Shown here one piece after another: positions 7,954 to 16,895 of a stretch of DNA of 64,000 nucleotides. Positions within the stretch are counted from its first letter, which is position 1; every line of letters begins with the position of its first letter. The notes beneath the pieces were generated by a model. It was not told the origin of the DNA. It saw only the letters and a list, made by a program, of their open reading frames with translations, and searched no databases. The stretch is taken from assembly GCF_016889805.1 (NCBI RefSeq), contig NZ_CP069535.1:1-64000 (forward strand), read 5' to 3'. The DNA comes from Rhodanobacter sp. FDAARGOS 1247. GTDB lineage: Bacteria; Pseudomonadota; Gammaproteobacteria; Xanthomonadales; Rhodanobacteraceae. Made by a program: the position numbers and the translations under genes.

Positions 7954-9141
7954 TCATTCCTGCCCGCGCGTGGACACCAGTCCCTGGGTCGCGGCCCACT
8001 GGCCGATGTCGTCGCGGCGGATTGCGGCGGCCATCAGGCCGGGGAAAGCGTCGGGGGTGCAGGCGAAGGAGGGCACGCCGAGCGCGGCGAGCTTGGCGGC
8101 GAGGGCCTTGTCGTAGGACGGGCGGCCTTCGTCGCTCAGCGCGAGCAGGGTGATGAACTGCACGCCGGCGTCGACCAGTTCACGGGCGCGGGCCAGCAGG
8201 CGTTCTTCCACGCCGCCTTCGTAGAGGTCGGAGATCAGCACCAGGATCGCGTTGTGCGGTTCGCGGATCAGCGACTGGCTGTAGCTCACCGCGCGGTGGA
8301 TGTCGGTGCCGCCGCCGAGCTGCACGCCGAACAGCAGGTCGACCGGATCGTCGAGTTGCTCGCTCATGTCGACCACGCTGGTGTCGAACACCACCAGCCG
8401 CGTCGACACCGCCGGCAGCGAGGCGAGCACGGCGCCGAAGATGCTGGAGTAGACCACCGAGGCGGCCATCGAGCCGCTCTGGTCGATGCACAGGATCACC
8501 TCGCGCTGCGGCTTGCGCGCCTTGCGGCCGAAGCCGACCAGGATCTGCGGGATGATCGTGCGATGGCTGGGCTGCCAGTGCCGCAGGTTGGCGCGGATGG
8601 TGCGTTGCCAGTCGATCTCGGCATGCCGCGGACGGCGGTTGCGGCGGGCGCGGTCGAGTGCGCCGCTGACCGCCGAGCGCATCGGCTCCTCCAGCTTGCG
8701 CAGCAGCGCGTCGACCACCTGGCGCACCACCAGTCGTGCGGTTTCTTTCGTGCCGGCCGGGATCACCTGCGATAGCGAGATCAGGTTGGCCACCATGTGC
8801 ACGTCGGGCTGGATGCTTTCGAGCATCTCCTTTTCCAGCAGCATCTGGCGCATGTCCAGCCGTTCCAGCGCATCGCGCTGCATCACCTGCACCACCGAGG
8901 CGGGAAAGTACTTGCGGATGTCGCCGAGCCAGCGCGCCACGTTCGGCGCGGAGCCGCCGCGACCGCCGCGCCGCTGCAGGCCGTGCTTGCCGTCGGGTTC
9001 GTACAGCGCGGCCAGCGCCGCATCCATCTGGCCCAGCGCGCCGTCGAGCGTGCCGCAGCTATCGGCGGCGTCGCTGCCCAACACCAGCCGCCAGCGTTCG
9101 GCGCGGCTGGTGGAAGGCAAGGTTTCGTCGTGCTCAGCCAT
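7954..9141 (-). CDS. VWA-domain protein, MoxR-associated (YehP-like)
   Basis: Cytoplasmic von Willebrand factor A protein, expected to work with the MoxR ATPase encoded three genes earlier in the cluster. The N-terminal 200 residues are helical; the C-terminal VWA domain has a complete metal site: CIDQSGSMAASV (DxSxS), GGGTDIHRAV (Thr), and LVLISDLYEGG (Asp). Start ATG 9141 (MAEHDETLPS) lies inside the end of the DUF5682 gene (8-base overlap), with GGGAGTGGCCG just upstream; a longer open frame upstream is an out-of-frame reading of DUF5682. Length 395. Last gene of the five-gene coupled set. E. coli YehP is the comparator I recall. Confidence 0.88.
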   Translation of the reverse strand: MAEHDETLPSTSRAERWRLVLGSDAADSCGTLDGALGQMDAALAALYEPDGKHGLQRRGGRGGSAPNVARWLGDIRKYFPASVVQVMQRDALERLDMRQMLLEKEMLESIQPDVHMVANLISLSQVIPAGTKETARLVVRQVVDALLRKLEEPMRSAVSGALDRARRNRRPRHAEIDWQRTIRANLRHWQPSHRTIIPQILVGFGRKARKPQREVILCIDQSGSMAASVVYSSIFGAVLASLPAVSTRLVVFDTSVVDMSEQLDDPVDLLFGVQLGGGTDIHRAVSYSQSLIREPHNAILVLISDLYEGGVEERLLARARELVDAGVQFITLLALSDEGRPSYDKALAAKLAALGVPSFACTPDAFPGLMAAAIRRDDIGQWAATQGLVSTRGQE

Positions 9142-11413
9142 CGGCCACTCCCAGCAGTTCGCGCAGCATCGGCAAGGCGCGCCGCGCGCGATTTTCATCC
9201 CACGCCAGTTCGGTGACGGCGGCACGCGAGGCACCGGCCGGCCGCTGCACGCGCAGGCCCAGGTCGCGCCGGTCGGCGGCCGCGAATGCGGCGAAGCTGC
9301 GCCGCACCAGCGGCAGCACGCGCACGAAATGCTCCTCGCCGAGGCCGGCGATCCACTCATCGATCAGGGCCCACAACGCGTCGCTGTGCAGCAGCACGGT
9401 GGCGTTGCGGTTGAGGAAACCGTCCAGCCATTGCGCGGCGGGCAAGGGTTCGGCACCGGACGACAACTGTTGCGACAGCTGCCGGCGCACCTCGTCCAGC
9501 GGCAGCACCGCGGCATCCAGCAGCAGGCGGCAGCACAGGCCGCGCAGCAGCGGCGTGCCGCTGTCCGCGTGGGCCACGATGTGCAGGGCGCGTTGCCAGG
9601 CTTGCTGCTGCGATTCGCCCTGGCGCAGCTCGACGGCGCGATCGGCGGCGAGGATCTGCTCGCGCGCCTGCACCGCCGATTCGTCGTCCAGATCCGCCAG
9701 CGCCAGCGGCAGGCCGAGGCTGGCGCGCAACAGCATGCTGTCGAACAACTGCGCGACCTGGGCCACGTCGGTCTGGCGCACGTTGCCGTAGCGATACACA
9801 TTGGCCAGCGCGGGCAGGGCGCCGAGCAGGGCCAGCGGATCGGCATCGGTGGCGGCGCGCGCCTGCAGTTCGGCGGCGACCTGCTCGACCGCGTCGGGCA
9901 GGTTCGCCAGCAGCACGCGATCGATCAGCGAGGCCAGCTCGGACAGCCGGTTCGCCGCGCGCGCCTGCTCCAGCCCGCGCGCCGAGGCGGCCAACGCCAG
10001 GGTGTGGCCGTAGCGACTGGCCACGATCAGCTCGACCGCGAACGACGGCTCCCACGCCAGCTGCCACACCTCGTGGAAGGTGCCGCGGCTGGAACGGCCG
10101 ACCGCGCCGAGCCGGCCCCACTCGATGCCGAGCAGGGCCAGCCGGTGCAGCAGCTGGCTGCGCTGGCGGTCGTTGTCGTTGCGCAAGTCCAGGTCGAGCG
10201 TGCGGCTCAGCGCCTCGGGCTTCAGGCGCAGGCGTTTCTGCTGGGCTTCCAGGTCGCGCTGCAGCGGCACGGTGGGCACCGCGGACGGCACGCTGCCGAG
10301 CGCGTCGCCGAGCATCAGCCGTTCGGCGATCAGCCGCATCGGCGCGTCGTCACCCATGCAGATCACGCTGCGGGTGGCTTCGTTGAGTTCGTCCAGCCCG
10401 GGGGCGGGACGCTCGCGCAGCGCGGCCAGGGTATCGGCCAGACGGCTGGCCTCGATCAGGTGGGCGCTGGAGCAATCCAGCTCGTGTTCGCGCAGCAGCC
10501 GCGCCACCCGCGCGAACCAGCCGATCGCGCGGCTGCCGGCGGCGGGCTGGCGCCACAGGTGGTCGTACCAGCCCGGCGCCGCGATGCCGGCGGCGTAGCC
10601 GCTGCGGCGAGCCAGGTGGCGATACGTCCACGGCACCCAGGTGGTCTGCGCCTTGAGCTTGTCGACGCCCTTGAGCACGGCCTTGTCGGCGGCCGCGGTG
10701 ACGCTGGCGGCGAGCGCCGGCACATGCCACGCGCCGCAGACCACCGCGATGCGCGCGTGGCCGGCCTTGCGCGCATCGCGCAGCAGGCTGCGCATGTGCG
10801 CCTCGCGGATCGCTTCCTGCGCCTCGTCACCGCGCGGGCGCTGCGGCGCGTGCGTGCGCAGTTCGGTCATCGCGGCGGCGATCGCCTCGAACAGCCCTTC
10901 GCCGTCGCCGCGTTCCTCGACCATGTGATTCCACCAGCTCTCGCCGTCGTCGTAGCCGGCGGCATGGGCCAGCCAGTCGAGCGGATCGTGCGGCAGGTTG
11001 GCCGTGGCTTCGTCGACGACCGCTTCTTCATCGGACGGCGCTTCGTCGACGTCGGCGGCCACTTCCTCCGCACGGCGCGCCTGCTGCTGCCAGGCCAGGC
11101 TGATCCCGGCCGGCACGTCGATGAACTGCACCGGCACCGCGGCCTGTGCCGCCCATTGCAGCGCCTGCCATTCGGGCGAGAATTCGGCGTAGGGATGGAA
11201 CACCGCCAGCTGCGGATCGTCGACGGCGTGCGAGAGCAGCGCCACCGGCGGCTGCATCGCGGCATCGGCCAGGTGCGCCAGCAACGGCTCGCTGCCGGCC
11301 GGGCCTTCGATCAGCACGCAATCCGGTTGCAGCGTTTCCAGCGCACGGCGCAGGCTGCGCGCGCAGCCCGGGCCGTGGTGGCGGATGCCGAACAGGGTGA
11401 CCGCGTCGGTCAT
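9134..11413 (-). CDS. DUF5682 family protein (YehM-like)
   Basis: A 759-residue protein of unknown biochemical function, matching in style and length the E. coli YehM type. It opens with LFGIRHHGPGCARSLRRAL and CVLIEGPAGSE, reminiscent of TraB/ChaN-like folds, then has FHPYAEFSPEWQAL and VPVQFIDVPAGISL. A later helical half carries RHGYTLALAASARG-like and LLHRLALLGIEWGR segments. An acidic insert (EEVAADVDEAPSDEEAVVDE) sits at about residues 115-135. No signal or membrane segment. It sits between the MoxR ATPase (7 bases upstream) and the VWA protein (overlapping), so it is probably a subunit or client of that machine. Confidence 0.85.
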   Translation of the reverse strand: MTDAVTLFGIRHHGPGCARSLRRALETLQPDCVLIEGPAGSEPLLAHLADAAMQPPVALLSHAVDDPQLAVFHPYAEFSPEWQALQWAAQAAVPVQFIDVPAGISLAWQQQARRAEEVAADVDEAPSDEEAVVDEATANLPHDPLDWLAHAAGYDDGESWWNHMVEERGDGEGLFEAIAAAMTELRTHAPQRPRGDEAQEAIREAHMRSLLRDARKAGHARIAVVCGAWHVPALAASVTAAADKAVLKGVDKLKAQTTWVPWTYRHLARRSGYAAGIAAPGWYDHLWRQPAAGSRAIGWFARVARLLREHELDCSSAHLIEASRLADTLAALRERPAPGLDELNEATRSVICMGDDAPMRLIAERLMLGDALGSVPSAVPTVPLQRDLEAQQKRLRLKPEALSRTLDLDLRNDNDRQRSQLLHRLALLGIEWGRLGAVGRSSRGTFHEVWQLAWEPSFAVELIVASRYGHTLALAASARGLEQARAANRLSELASLIDRVLLANLPDAVEQVAAELQARAATDADPLALLGALPALANVYRYGNVRQTDVAQVAQLFDSMLLRASLGLPLALADLDDESAVQAREQILAADRAVELRQGESQQQAWQRALHIVAHADSGTPLLRGLCCRLLLDAAVLPLDEVRRQLSQQLSSGAEPLPAAQWLDGFLNRNATVLLHSDALWALIDEWIAGLGEEHFVRVLPLVRRSFAAFAAADRRDLGLRVQRPAGASRAAVTELAWDENRARRALPMLRELLGVADG

Positions 11414-11420
11414 CGCGAGC

Positions 11421-12503
11421 TCACGCCTGCTCGCGGAAGGCGCGGTACAGGTCCTTCCATTCGCTGCGTTCCTTCACCACGGTTTCCAGGTATTCGGTCC
11501 ACACCACCTGGTCCTGCACCGGGTCCTTCACCACCGCGCCGATCATGCCGGCGGCCATGTCGGCCGGGCGCAATACGCCGTCGCCGAAGTGGCCGGCCAG
11601 CGCCATGCCGTTGTTGATCACCGAGATCGCCTCGGCGGTGGACAGCGTGGCGCTGGGCGATTTCAGCTTGGCCTTGCCGTCTTCGGTCTGGCCGTTGCGC
11701 AGCTCGCGGAAGATCCGCACGATCCGCGTCACTTCCTTCAGCGCCGGTGGTTCGGCCGGCAGCTGCAATGCCTGGCCGAGTTCGGCAACGCGCTTGACCA
11801 CGATCGACACCTCTTCTTCCTCGCTGGCCGGCACCGGCAGGATCACCGTGTTGAAACGGCGCTTCAGCGCGCTGGACAGTTCGTTGACGCCCTTGTCGCG
11901 GTTGTTCGCGGTGGCGATCACGCTGAAGCCGCGGGTGGCCTGCACTTCCGAGGCCAGCTCAGGAATCGGCAAGGTCTTCTCGGACAGCACGGTGATCAGC
12001 GCGTCCTGCACGTCGGCCGGGATGCGGGTGAGTTCCTCGATGCGCGCGATCTTGCCCAGCTTCATCGCCTGCATCAGCGGGCTGGGCACCAGCGCCGCTT
12101 CGCTGGGGCCGTTCGCCAGCAGTTGCGCGTAGTTCCAGCCGTAGCGGATCTGCTCCTCGCTGGTGCCGGCGGTGCCCTGCACCAGCAGGGTGGAATCGCC
12201 GCTGATCGCGGCGGCAAGGTGCTCGGACACCCACGACTTGGCCGTGCCGGGCACCCCGAACAGCAGCAGCGCGCGATCGGTGGCCAGGGTGGCCACGGCG
12301 ATCTCCATCAGGCGCCGGCTGCCGATGTACTTCGCGCTGACCTCGAAGCCGTTGTCGAGCCGGCCGCCGACCAGGTAGGTGACCACCGCCCACGGCGACA
12401 TCAGCCAGTTGCCGGGACGCTGTCGCGTGTCGACCTTCCTCAGCTGATCGAGTTCTTCGGCGAATTGGACCTCGGCATGTTGACGCAGGACGGTAGTGCT
12501 CAT
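11421..12503 (-). CDS. MoxR-type AAA+ ATPase (YehL-like)
   Basis: AAA+ ATPase of the MoxR class, chaperone-like remodelling enzymes that act with VWA proteins. Motifs: Walker A LLFGVPGTAKSW (about residue 80-90), Walker B region IARIEELTRIPADVQDAL, sensor-1 VIATANNRDKGVNELSSALKRRF with the Arg-rich end of the helix 'RRF', and a C-terminal lid (sensor-2 area ADMAAGMIGAVVKDP). Start ATG 12503 (MSTTVLRQHAEV) has CGGAGC upstream and overlaps the DUF5691 stop (ATGA); the frame is open for another 29 codons inside that gene. Length 360. It lies at the centre of the cluster. Confidence 0.92.
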   Translation of the reverse strand: MSTTVLRQHAEVQFAEELDQLRKVDTRQRPGNWLMSPWAVVTYLVGGRLDNGFEVSAKYIGSRRLMEIAVATLATDRALLLFGVPGTAKSWVSEHLAAAISGDSTLLVQGTAGTSEEQIRYGWNYAQLLANGPSEAALVPSPLMQAMKLGKIARIEELTRIPADVQDALITVLSEKTLPIPELASEVQATRGFSVIATANNRDKGVNELSSALKRRFNTVILPVPASEEEEVSIVVKRVAELGQALQLPAEPPALKEVTRIVRIFRELRNGQTEDGKAKLKSPSATLSTAEAISVINNGMALAGHFGDGVLRPADMAAGMIGAVVKDPVQDQVVWTEYLETVVKERSEWKDLYRAFREQA

Positions 12504-14041
12504 CGAAGCTCCGTGGAACGCGTGGATCGGGCAAGGGAATCGTGCAGCGTGCGGCGCACCGCGACGATGCGCTGGAAGTCGGTCAGGCATTCGGCCAGCG
12601 CCGGGGTCTCGTCGCCGCGGCGCGGCGGCAGGCGCAGCGCCGGCAGGCTGTCGGGGTGCAGCAGGGTGGCCAGCTCGAGCAGCACGGCGCGCAAGCCGTA
12701 GTCCTGGCGCAGCACATCGCCTTCCAGCAAGGCGTGCAGGCTGGGCAGCAGCGCGGCGGAATAACCGGCGGACAGCGTTTCACCCGGGGCGCACGCGCCG
12801 ATGATCGGGCCGAGCAGGCCGGCCTGCTGCAGTTCGGCCAGGTTCCGCGGCCAGTGCCGCTCGCGTTGCGCCATCGGCAGCAGCGCCAGCAGGTCGGACA
12901 TGCCGTGGCGGAAGATGGGCGCGTTCGACGCCAACATCGCCTCGATCCATTCGGGGTCCGCCGCGCCGACGCGCTCGCGCCAGCCGCGCTGCAGCGCCTC
13001 GGCCCAGTCCGACCTGGCGGCCCAGGCCAGCAGTTCCGCCGCGCGCATCCCGGTGTGTTCGCACCACCACGCCAGCGGCACCTGCCGCACCAGCTGGTAC
13101 AGCCACCAGGCACGTTCGCCCAGCGTCTCGTACTGCGGCCGGCTGGACTCGATCGCAGCGCCGGCCCAGTCCGGGTCGGCCATCGCGGGCGCTTCGCATT
13201 GCCAGCTGCGGCCAAGCATGCCGCGTCGGGATGTCACCAGTTCAGCCGTCCATAGGCGCAGGCGTCGCGCGTGGGCGGCATCGGGCAGCAGGGCCAGCAG
13301 GCGGGCGGCGAGGTAGCGCACCTCGCGGCTGCGATCCTTCAGCAGGTTTTCGAGCAGGGCGACATCGTCCGCGTGCAGGCCGATCGCCAGCAGCTCGACC
13401 AGCGCCGCGCGCTCCTTCGCCGCCAGTTCGCCCAGTTGCGCCTGCAGCAGGGCGTTCGCCGCCGCCGGATCGCGGCGGCGCAGGGCGCGGAAATACTGCG
13501 AACGCTGTTCGATGCTGCCTTGCTGCCACTGCTGTTCCTCGTCGTTCGCGTCTGGCGCGCTTTCGCCAGACGAAGCGGCATAACGCCAATCCGGATTGCA
13601 CGCGGCCAGCCACTGCCCGCGCGCGCCGAGCCGCGGCAACAGCGCCGCACGCAGGACCTGCTGCCGCTGGCCGGCCTGCAGTGCCGATGGCAGCAGTGCG
13701 GCGGGCAAGTGCGCATCGACCTCCGCCAGCCGGAGGCAGGCCTCGTACTGCAGGCGCAACGGGCCTTCGGCGAAGGCTGAAGCCAGCGCGGCGCAGGCGG
13801 GATGATCGTCCGCCAGCGCCTGCGCATCGGCAGTGGCCGCGGTCGGCAGGACCACCGGCGGCGGCAGGCTCAGCGCCGCGAGGCGGCAGGCCGCCAGGAC
13901 GCCGGCGACGCGGCAGTAACCTTGCGCCGGATCGTCGCCCTGGGCGGCGACCGTCGCCATCAAGGCGCCGATCTCCCCGTCGGCAGGCATCGGCGCGCTG
14001 CCTTCGATGCCGACCAGGGCGGCCTTCAACCAGCCGTTCAT
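12500..14041 (-). CDS. DUF5691 family protein
   Basis: A 513-residue protein that I assign to the DUF5691 family on its sequence style and its neighbours. It appears all-helical, with HEAT-like repeats in the middle (LLENLLKDRSREVRYLAARLLALLPD) followed by RLWTAELVTSRRGMLGRSW. Many Trp/Leu-rich helices follow. No catalytic motif or signal peptide is visible. Start ATG 14041 (MNGWLKAALVGIEGS) overlaps the stop of the SWIM gene (ATGA); the frame upstream of it is an out-of-frame reading of that gene. Its job is probably scaffolding or adaptor work for the MoxR ATPase encoded next; that is inference from coupling. Confidence 0.8.
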   Translation of the reverse strand: MNGWLKAALVGIEGSAPMPADGEIGALMATVAAQGDDPAQGYCRVAGVLAACRLAALSLPPPVVLPTAATADAQALADDHPACAALASAFAEGPLRLQYEACLRLAEVDAHLPAALLPSALQAGQRQQVLRAALLPRLGARGQWLAACNPDWRYAASSGESAPDANDEEQQWQQGSIEQRSQYFRALRRRDPAAANALLQAQLGELAAKERAALVELLAIGLHADDVALLENLLKDRSREVRYLAARLLALLPDAAHARRLRLWTAELVTSRRGMLGRSWQCEAPAMADPDWAGAAIESSRPQYETLGERAWWLYQLVRQVPLAWWCEHTGMRAAELLAWAARSDWAEALQRGWRERVGAADPEWIEAMLASNAPIFRHGMSDLLALLPMAQRERHWPRNLAELQQAGLLGPIIGACAPGETLSAGYSAALLPSLHALLEGDVLRQDYGLRAVLLELATLLHPDSLPALRLPPRRGDETPALAECLTDFQRIVAVRRTLHDSLARSTRSTELR

Positions 14042-15369
14042 GCGCGCGTCTCCAGCGCCCACGTCGCGCCCGTCGATGCGCGGGCAGCGAGCACGTGCAG
14101 ACGCCGGCCATCCCACTCGCCCATCAACTGCAGCGGATGTCCGCCGCTGAACGCGAGCAGCGACCAGCCGTTGGCCAGGTCGGCGCGCAGGGGAAACGTG
14201 CCGGCTCGGGTATGCAGCAGCCACTGCTCGTCCTGCCGCAGCGGCGTGGCCTCGGCCAGCAGCAGCGGCACGGCAGGCAGCCACGGATTGCCGGCCAGCG
14301 CATGCGAGGCCTGATCGATCGCCTCGTCCGCGTCGACCACCGGCCAGGCTTGCGCCACGCCGCCGCCCTGCTCGTCCGCGATCGCCCGCAACGGCACGCT
14401 GCCTGGATAGAAGCGCAGGGTGGCCGGATAGCTGCAGCCATTACTCCACGCGCCTTCCCAGCCACGGCCCTGATACGCGTAATCCAGCAGCAAGGCATGG
14501 CGGCCGCTGTCGCGGCCGCGCAGCCAGATGCGTCGCTCGCTGAGCCGTTCGTCGTCGCTTTGCACCCGCTGGCCCAGCACCAGCCAGTGATCGGTGATCG
14601 CTTCGCCACCAGCCAGCACCTCGTCCCTGTCATGCGGCCAGCCCAGCGCGCTGCGCAGGTCGGCCAGTCGGGGCGGGGCCAGCGTGCCGCGCCGGGCGAC
14701 GCCGTCGATCAGCAACTGCAGCAGGCCGAAGCGCTCGATCGCTTCCTCGTGGCGGCCACCGGCGAGCGCATCCAGTGCCTCACCCAGCCGCTGGGCCAAG
14801 CCGCTGGCCTGGGCGTCGACCATCCGCGCCGCCATCGCGGCGCCGTCCTTGCGCTGCGCCTCGCCGAAGCGGGCCAGGCCGTGGCGGAACTGGTCGGCCA
14901 TCCAGCGCTGCAGCTCGACGCTGCCGTCCTCGATGCGCTTCCAGCGCGCGGCCTCGCGTTTTGCGGCCGTCGCGGCGGCCTTCTGCGGATCGGCGGGCGG
15001 CTGCTCGGCGGCCTGTTCCTTCTTCGCCGCCTTGTCGCGACGCGAGGCCAGCCATTCGCTGACCCAGGCCGGCGGCTCGCTCGGCGTGGCCAGTCGCGGC
15101 TGGCCCTGCGCATGCATCAGCAGCAAGGCCAGCGCGTGCTTGCAGGGAAACTTGCGGCTGGGACAGGAGCAACGCGTGACCAGCGCGGAGAGATCGACCT
15201 GGGTCTGGTACGGCCTGGCGCCGCTGCCCTTGCACTCGCCCCACAATGCCTCGCCGTCGACCCCCAGGCTCGGCCACTGGCCGTCGCCGAGCAAACCGCC
15301 GGCCGCTTTTGCCGAGGCGCTGTCCGGTGCCAAGGCCAGCACCTGGTCTCGAGTCAACGCGGTGGTCAT
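14038..15369 (-). CDS. SWIM zinc-finger protein (YehQ-like)
   Basis: First gene of the coupled five-gene set. Residues about 55-80 hold a SWIM zinc finger: TRCSCPSRKFPCKHALALLL, i.e. CxC then CxH, a fold used for nucleic-acid or protein binding. The N-terminus is MTTALTRDQVLALAPD. A Lys/Ala/Glu-rich helical linker follows (about residues 105-150), then a C-terminal beta-rich part with many Trp (RRIWLRGRDSGRHALLLDYAYQ without known motif). No catalytic residues recognised. Length 443. The start ATG 15369 has GGAACC about nine bases upstream. The 85-bp spacer to mnmE presumably carries the cluster promoter, but I cannot identify it. Confidence 0.87.
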   Translation of the reverse strand: MTTALTRDQVLALAPDSASAKAAGGLLGDGQWPSLGVDGEALWGECKGSGARPYQTQVDLSALVTRCSCPSRKFPCKHALALLLMHAQGQPRLATPSEPPAWVSEWLASRRDKAAKKEQAAEQPPADPQKAAATAAKREAARWKRIEDGSVELQRWMADQFRHGLARFGEAQRKDGAAMAARMVDAQASGLAQRLGEALDALAGGRHEEAIERFGLLQLLIDGVARRGTLAPPRLADLRSALGWPHDRDEVLAGGEAITDHWLVLGQRVQSDDERLSERRIWLRGRDSGRHALLLDYAYQGRGWEGAWSNGCSYPATLRFYPGSVPLRAIADEQGGGVAQAWPVVDADEAIDQASHALAGNPWLPAVPLLLAEATPLRQDEQWLLHTRAGTFPLRADLANGWSLLAFSGGHPLQLMGEWDGRRLHVLAARASTGATWALETRA

Positions 15370-15454
15370 GTGTCTGCCGGTTCCCTTCGGTCGTCATCCA
15401 TGTCCGGCGAAGCATAGCCGAGGCAGGACGTTTCTGAAGAGCGGCGTGGCCGGC

Positions 15455-16801
15455 TTACTTGCCGATGCAGAAGCTCGAAAAAATCGCCCCCAGCAAATCG
15501 TCGCTGCTGTAGTCGCCGGTGATTTCGCCCAGCGCGTGCTGGGCCTGGCGCAGTTCCTCGGCGGCGAGTTCGCCGGCGCGGGTGGTGCTCAGCGCGTGGG
15601 CGGTCTGGTCGAGGTGGATGGCGACTTGCTGCAGGGCGAGCACGTGGCGCCGCCTGGCGCTGAAGGCGCCTTCGCCGCTGCCGGCGCCGGCCAGCAGCTT
15701 GAGATGCTCCCGCAAGGTGTCGAGGCCTTCGCCGGTCCTGGCGGAGGCCCACAGCCAGTGCATGCCTTCGCACTGATCGTGTCGCGCGGGCAGATGGTCC
15801 AGGTCGATCTTGTTGATCAGCACGATGCGTTCGACGTCGACGGGTACGCCTTCCAAAAAGGCGAGGTCCTCGGAGTAGCCGCTGTGGGTGGTCACCAGCA
15901 AGGCCACGTCCGCGCGCTGCAGTTCGCCGTGGGCACGGCGCACGCCTTCGCGTTCGACTTCGTCGTCGGTGTCGCGCAGGCCGGCGGTGTCGGCCAGTTC
16001 GAGCGCGATGCCGTCGAGGCTCAGGGATTCGCGCAGCACGTCGCGGGTGGTGCCGGCGATCGGCGTGACGATGGCGCGGTCGGCACCGGCCAGCGCGTTG
16101 AGCAGGCTGGACTTGCCGGCGTTGGGGCGGCCCACGATGGCGACCCGGAGGCCGTCGTTGAGGCGCAGGCCGCGTTGCGCTTCGCGCAGGAGTTCGGCGT
16201 GTTCGGCGCGCAGGCTTTCGAGTCGTGCGGTGATCGCCGGGTCGGCGAGGAAGTCGATTTCTTCCTCGGGGAAGTCGATCGCCGCCTCGATGTGCACGCG
16301 CAGGGCGATCAGCGATTGCAGCAGTGCCCCGACCTTGCGCGAGAACACGCCTTCCATCGACTGCAACGCGGCGCGGGCGCCGGCTTGCGAGCGGGCGGCG
16401 ATCAGGTCGGCGACGGCCTCGGCCTGGGCCAGGTCGAGCTTGCCGTTCAAGAAGGCGCGCTCGGTGAATTCGCCGGGGCGGGCCAGCCGTGCGCCGAGTT
16501 CGCAGACGCGGCGCAACAGCAGGTCGAGCAGCACCACGCTGCCGTGGCCTTGCAGTTCCAGCACGTGTTCGCCGGTGTAGGAGGCGGGCGCGGGGAAGTG
16601 CAGCAGCAGGCCACGGTCGATCAGTTCGCCGGCACCGTCGCGGAACGCGGCGAAATGGGCGTGGCGCGGTTGCGGCGGGCGGCCGAGCAGGGCTTGCGCG
16701 ATGCTCGGGACGGCGGGACCGGAGACCCGGACCACGCCGACGCCGGCCGCGCCGGGGGCGCTGGCGATGGCGGCGATGGTGTCGGTGGTTTCGGCGGTCA
16801 T
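15455..16801 (-). CDS. mnmE: tRNA-5-carboxymethylaminomethyluridine synthesis GTPase MnmE
   Basis: With MnmG, modifies U34 in tRNAs reading split codon boxes. The N-terminal folate-binding domain begins TIAAIASAPGAAGVGVVRVSG and includes PGEFTERAFLNGKLDLAQAEA. A G domain is inserted in the helical domain with G1 GRPNAGKSSLLNAL, G2/G3 TPIAGTTRDV and DTAGLRDT, and G4 LINKIDL. It ends in the invariant CIGK. Length 448, standard. Order yidC-mnmE is the usual origin-proximal arrangement; a hairpin separates the two genes. Confidence 0.97.
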   Translation of the reverse strand: MTAETTDTIAAIASAPGAAGVGVVRVSGPAVPSIAQALLGRPPQPRHAHFAAFRDGAGELIDRGLLLHFPAPASYTGEHVLELQGHGSVVLLDLLLRRVCELGARLARPGEFTERAFLNGKLDLAQAEAVADLIAARSQAGARAALQSMEGVFSRKVGALLQSLIALRVHIEAAIDFPEEEIDFLADPAITARLESLRAEHAELLREAQRGLRLNDGLRVAIVGRPNAGKSSLLNALAGADRAIVTPIAGTTRDVLRESLSLDGIALELADTAGLRDTDDEVEREGVRRAHGELQRADVALLVTTHSGYSEDLAFLEGVPVDVERIVLINKIDLDHLPARHDQCEGMHWLWASARTGEGLDTLREHLKLLAGAGSGEGAFSARRRHVLALQQVAIHLDQTAHALSTTRAGELAAEELRQAQHALGEITGDYSSDDLLGAIFSSFCIGK

Positions 16802-16842
16802 GGGCGGGACTTTACAGGGCGTTTCCGGCTTTCCAGAAACGA

Positions 16843-16875
16843 CACAGCCGCGACGGTTGCCCGGTCGCGGCTGTG
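16843..16875 (-). terminator. Hairpin terminator after yidC
   Basis: A perfect 12-bp stem (CACAGCCGCGAC / GTCGCGGCTGTG) with a 9-base loop, followed on the minus strand by TCGTTTCT. Lies between yidC and mnmE; probably attenuates rather than fully stops read-through. Confidence 0.7.
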
Positions 16876-16895
16876 GGTTGCCGTTCGGCGCGGGA

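Noticed and set aside
8486..11617. Long plus-strand open frame opposite the VWA and DUF5682 genes
   Set aside because: Antisense artefact of GC-rich coding sequence; the translated sequence has no recognisable domain and the opposite strand encodes coupled conserved families.
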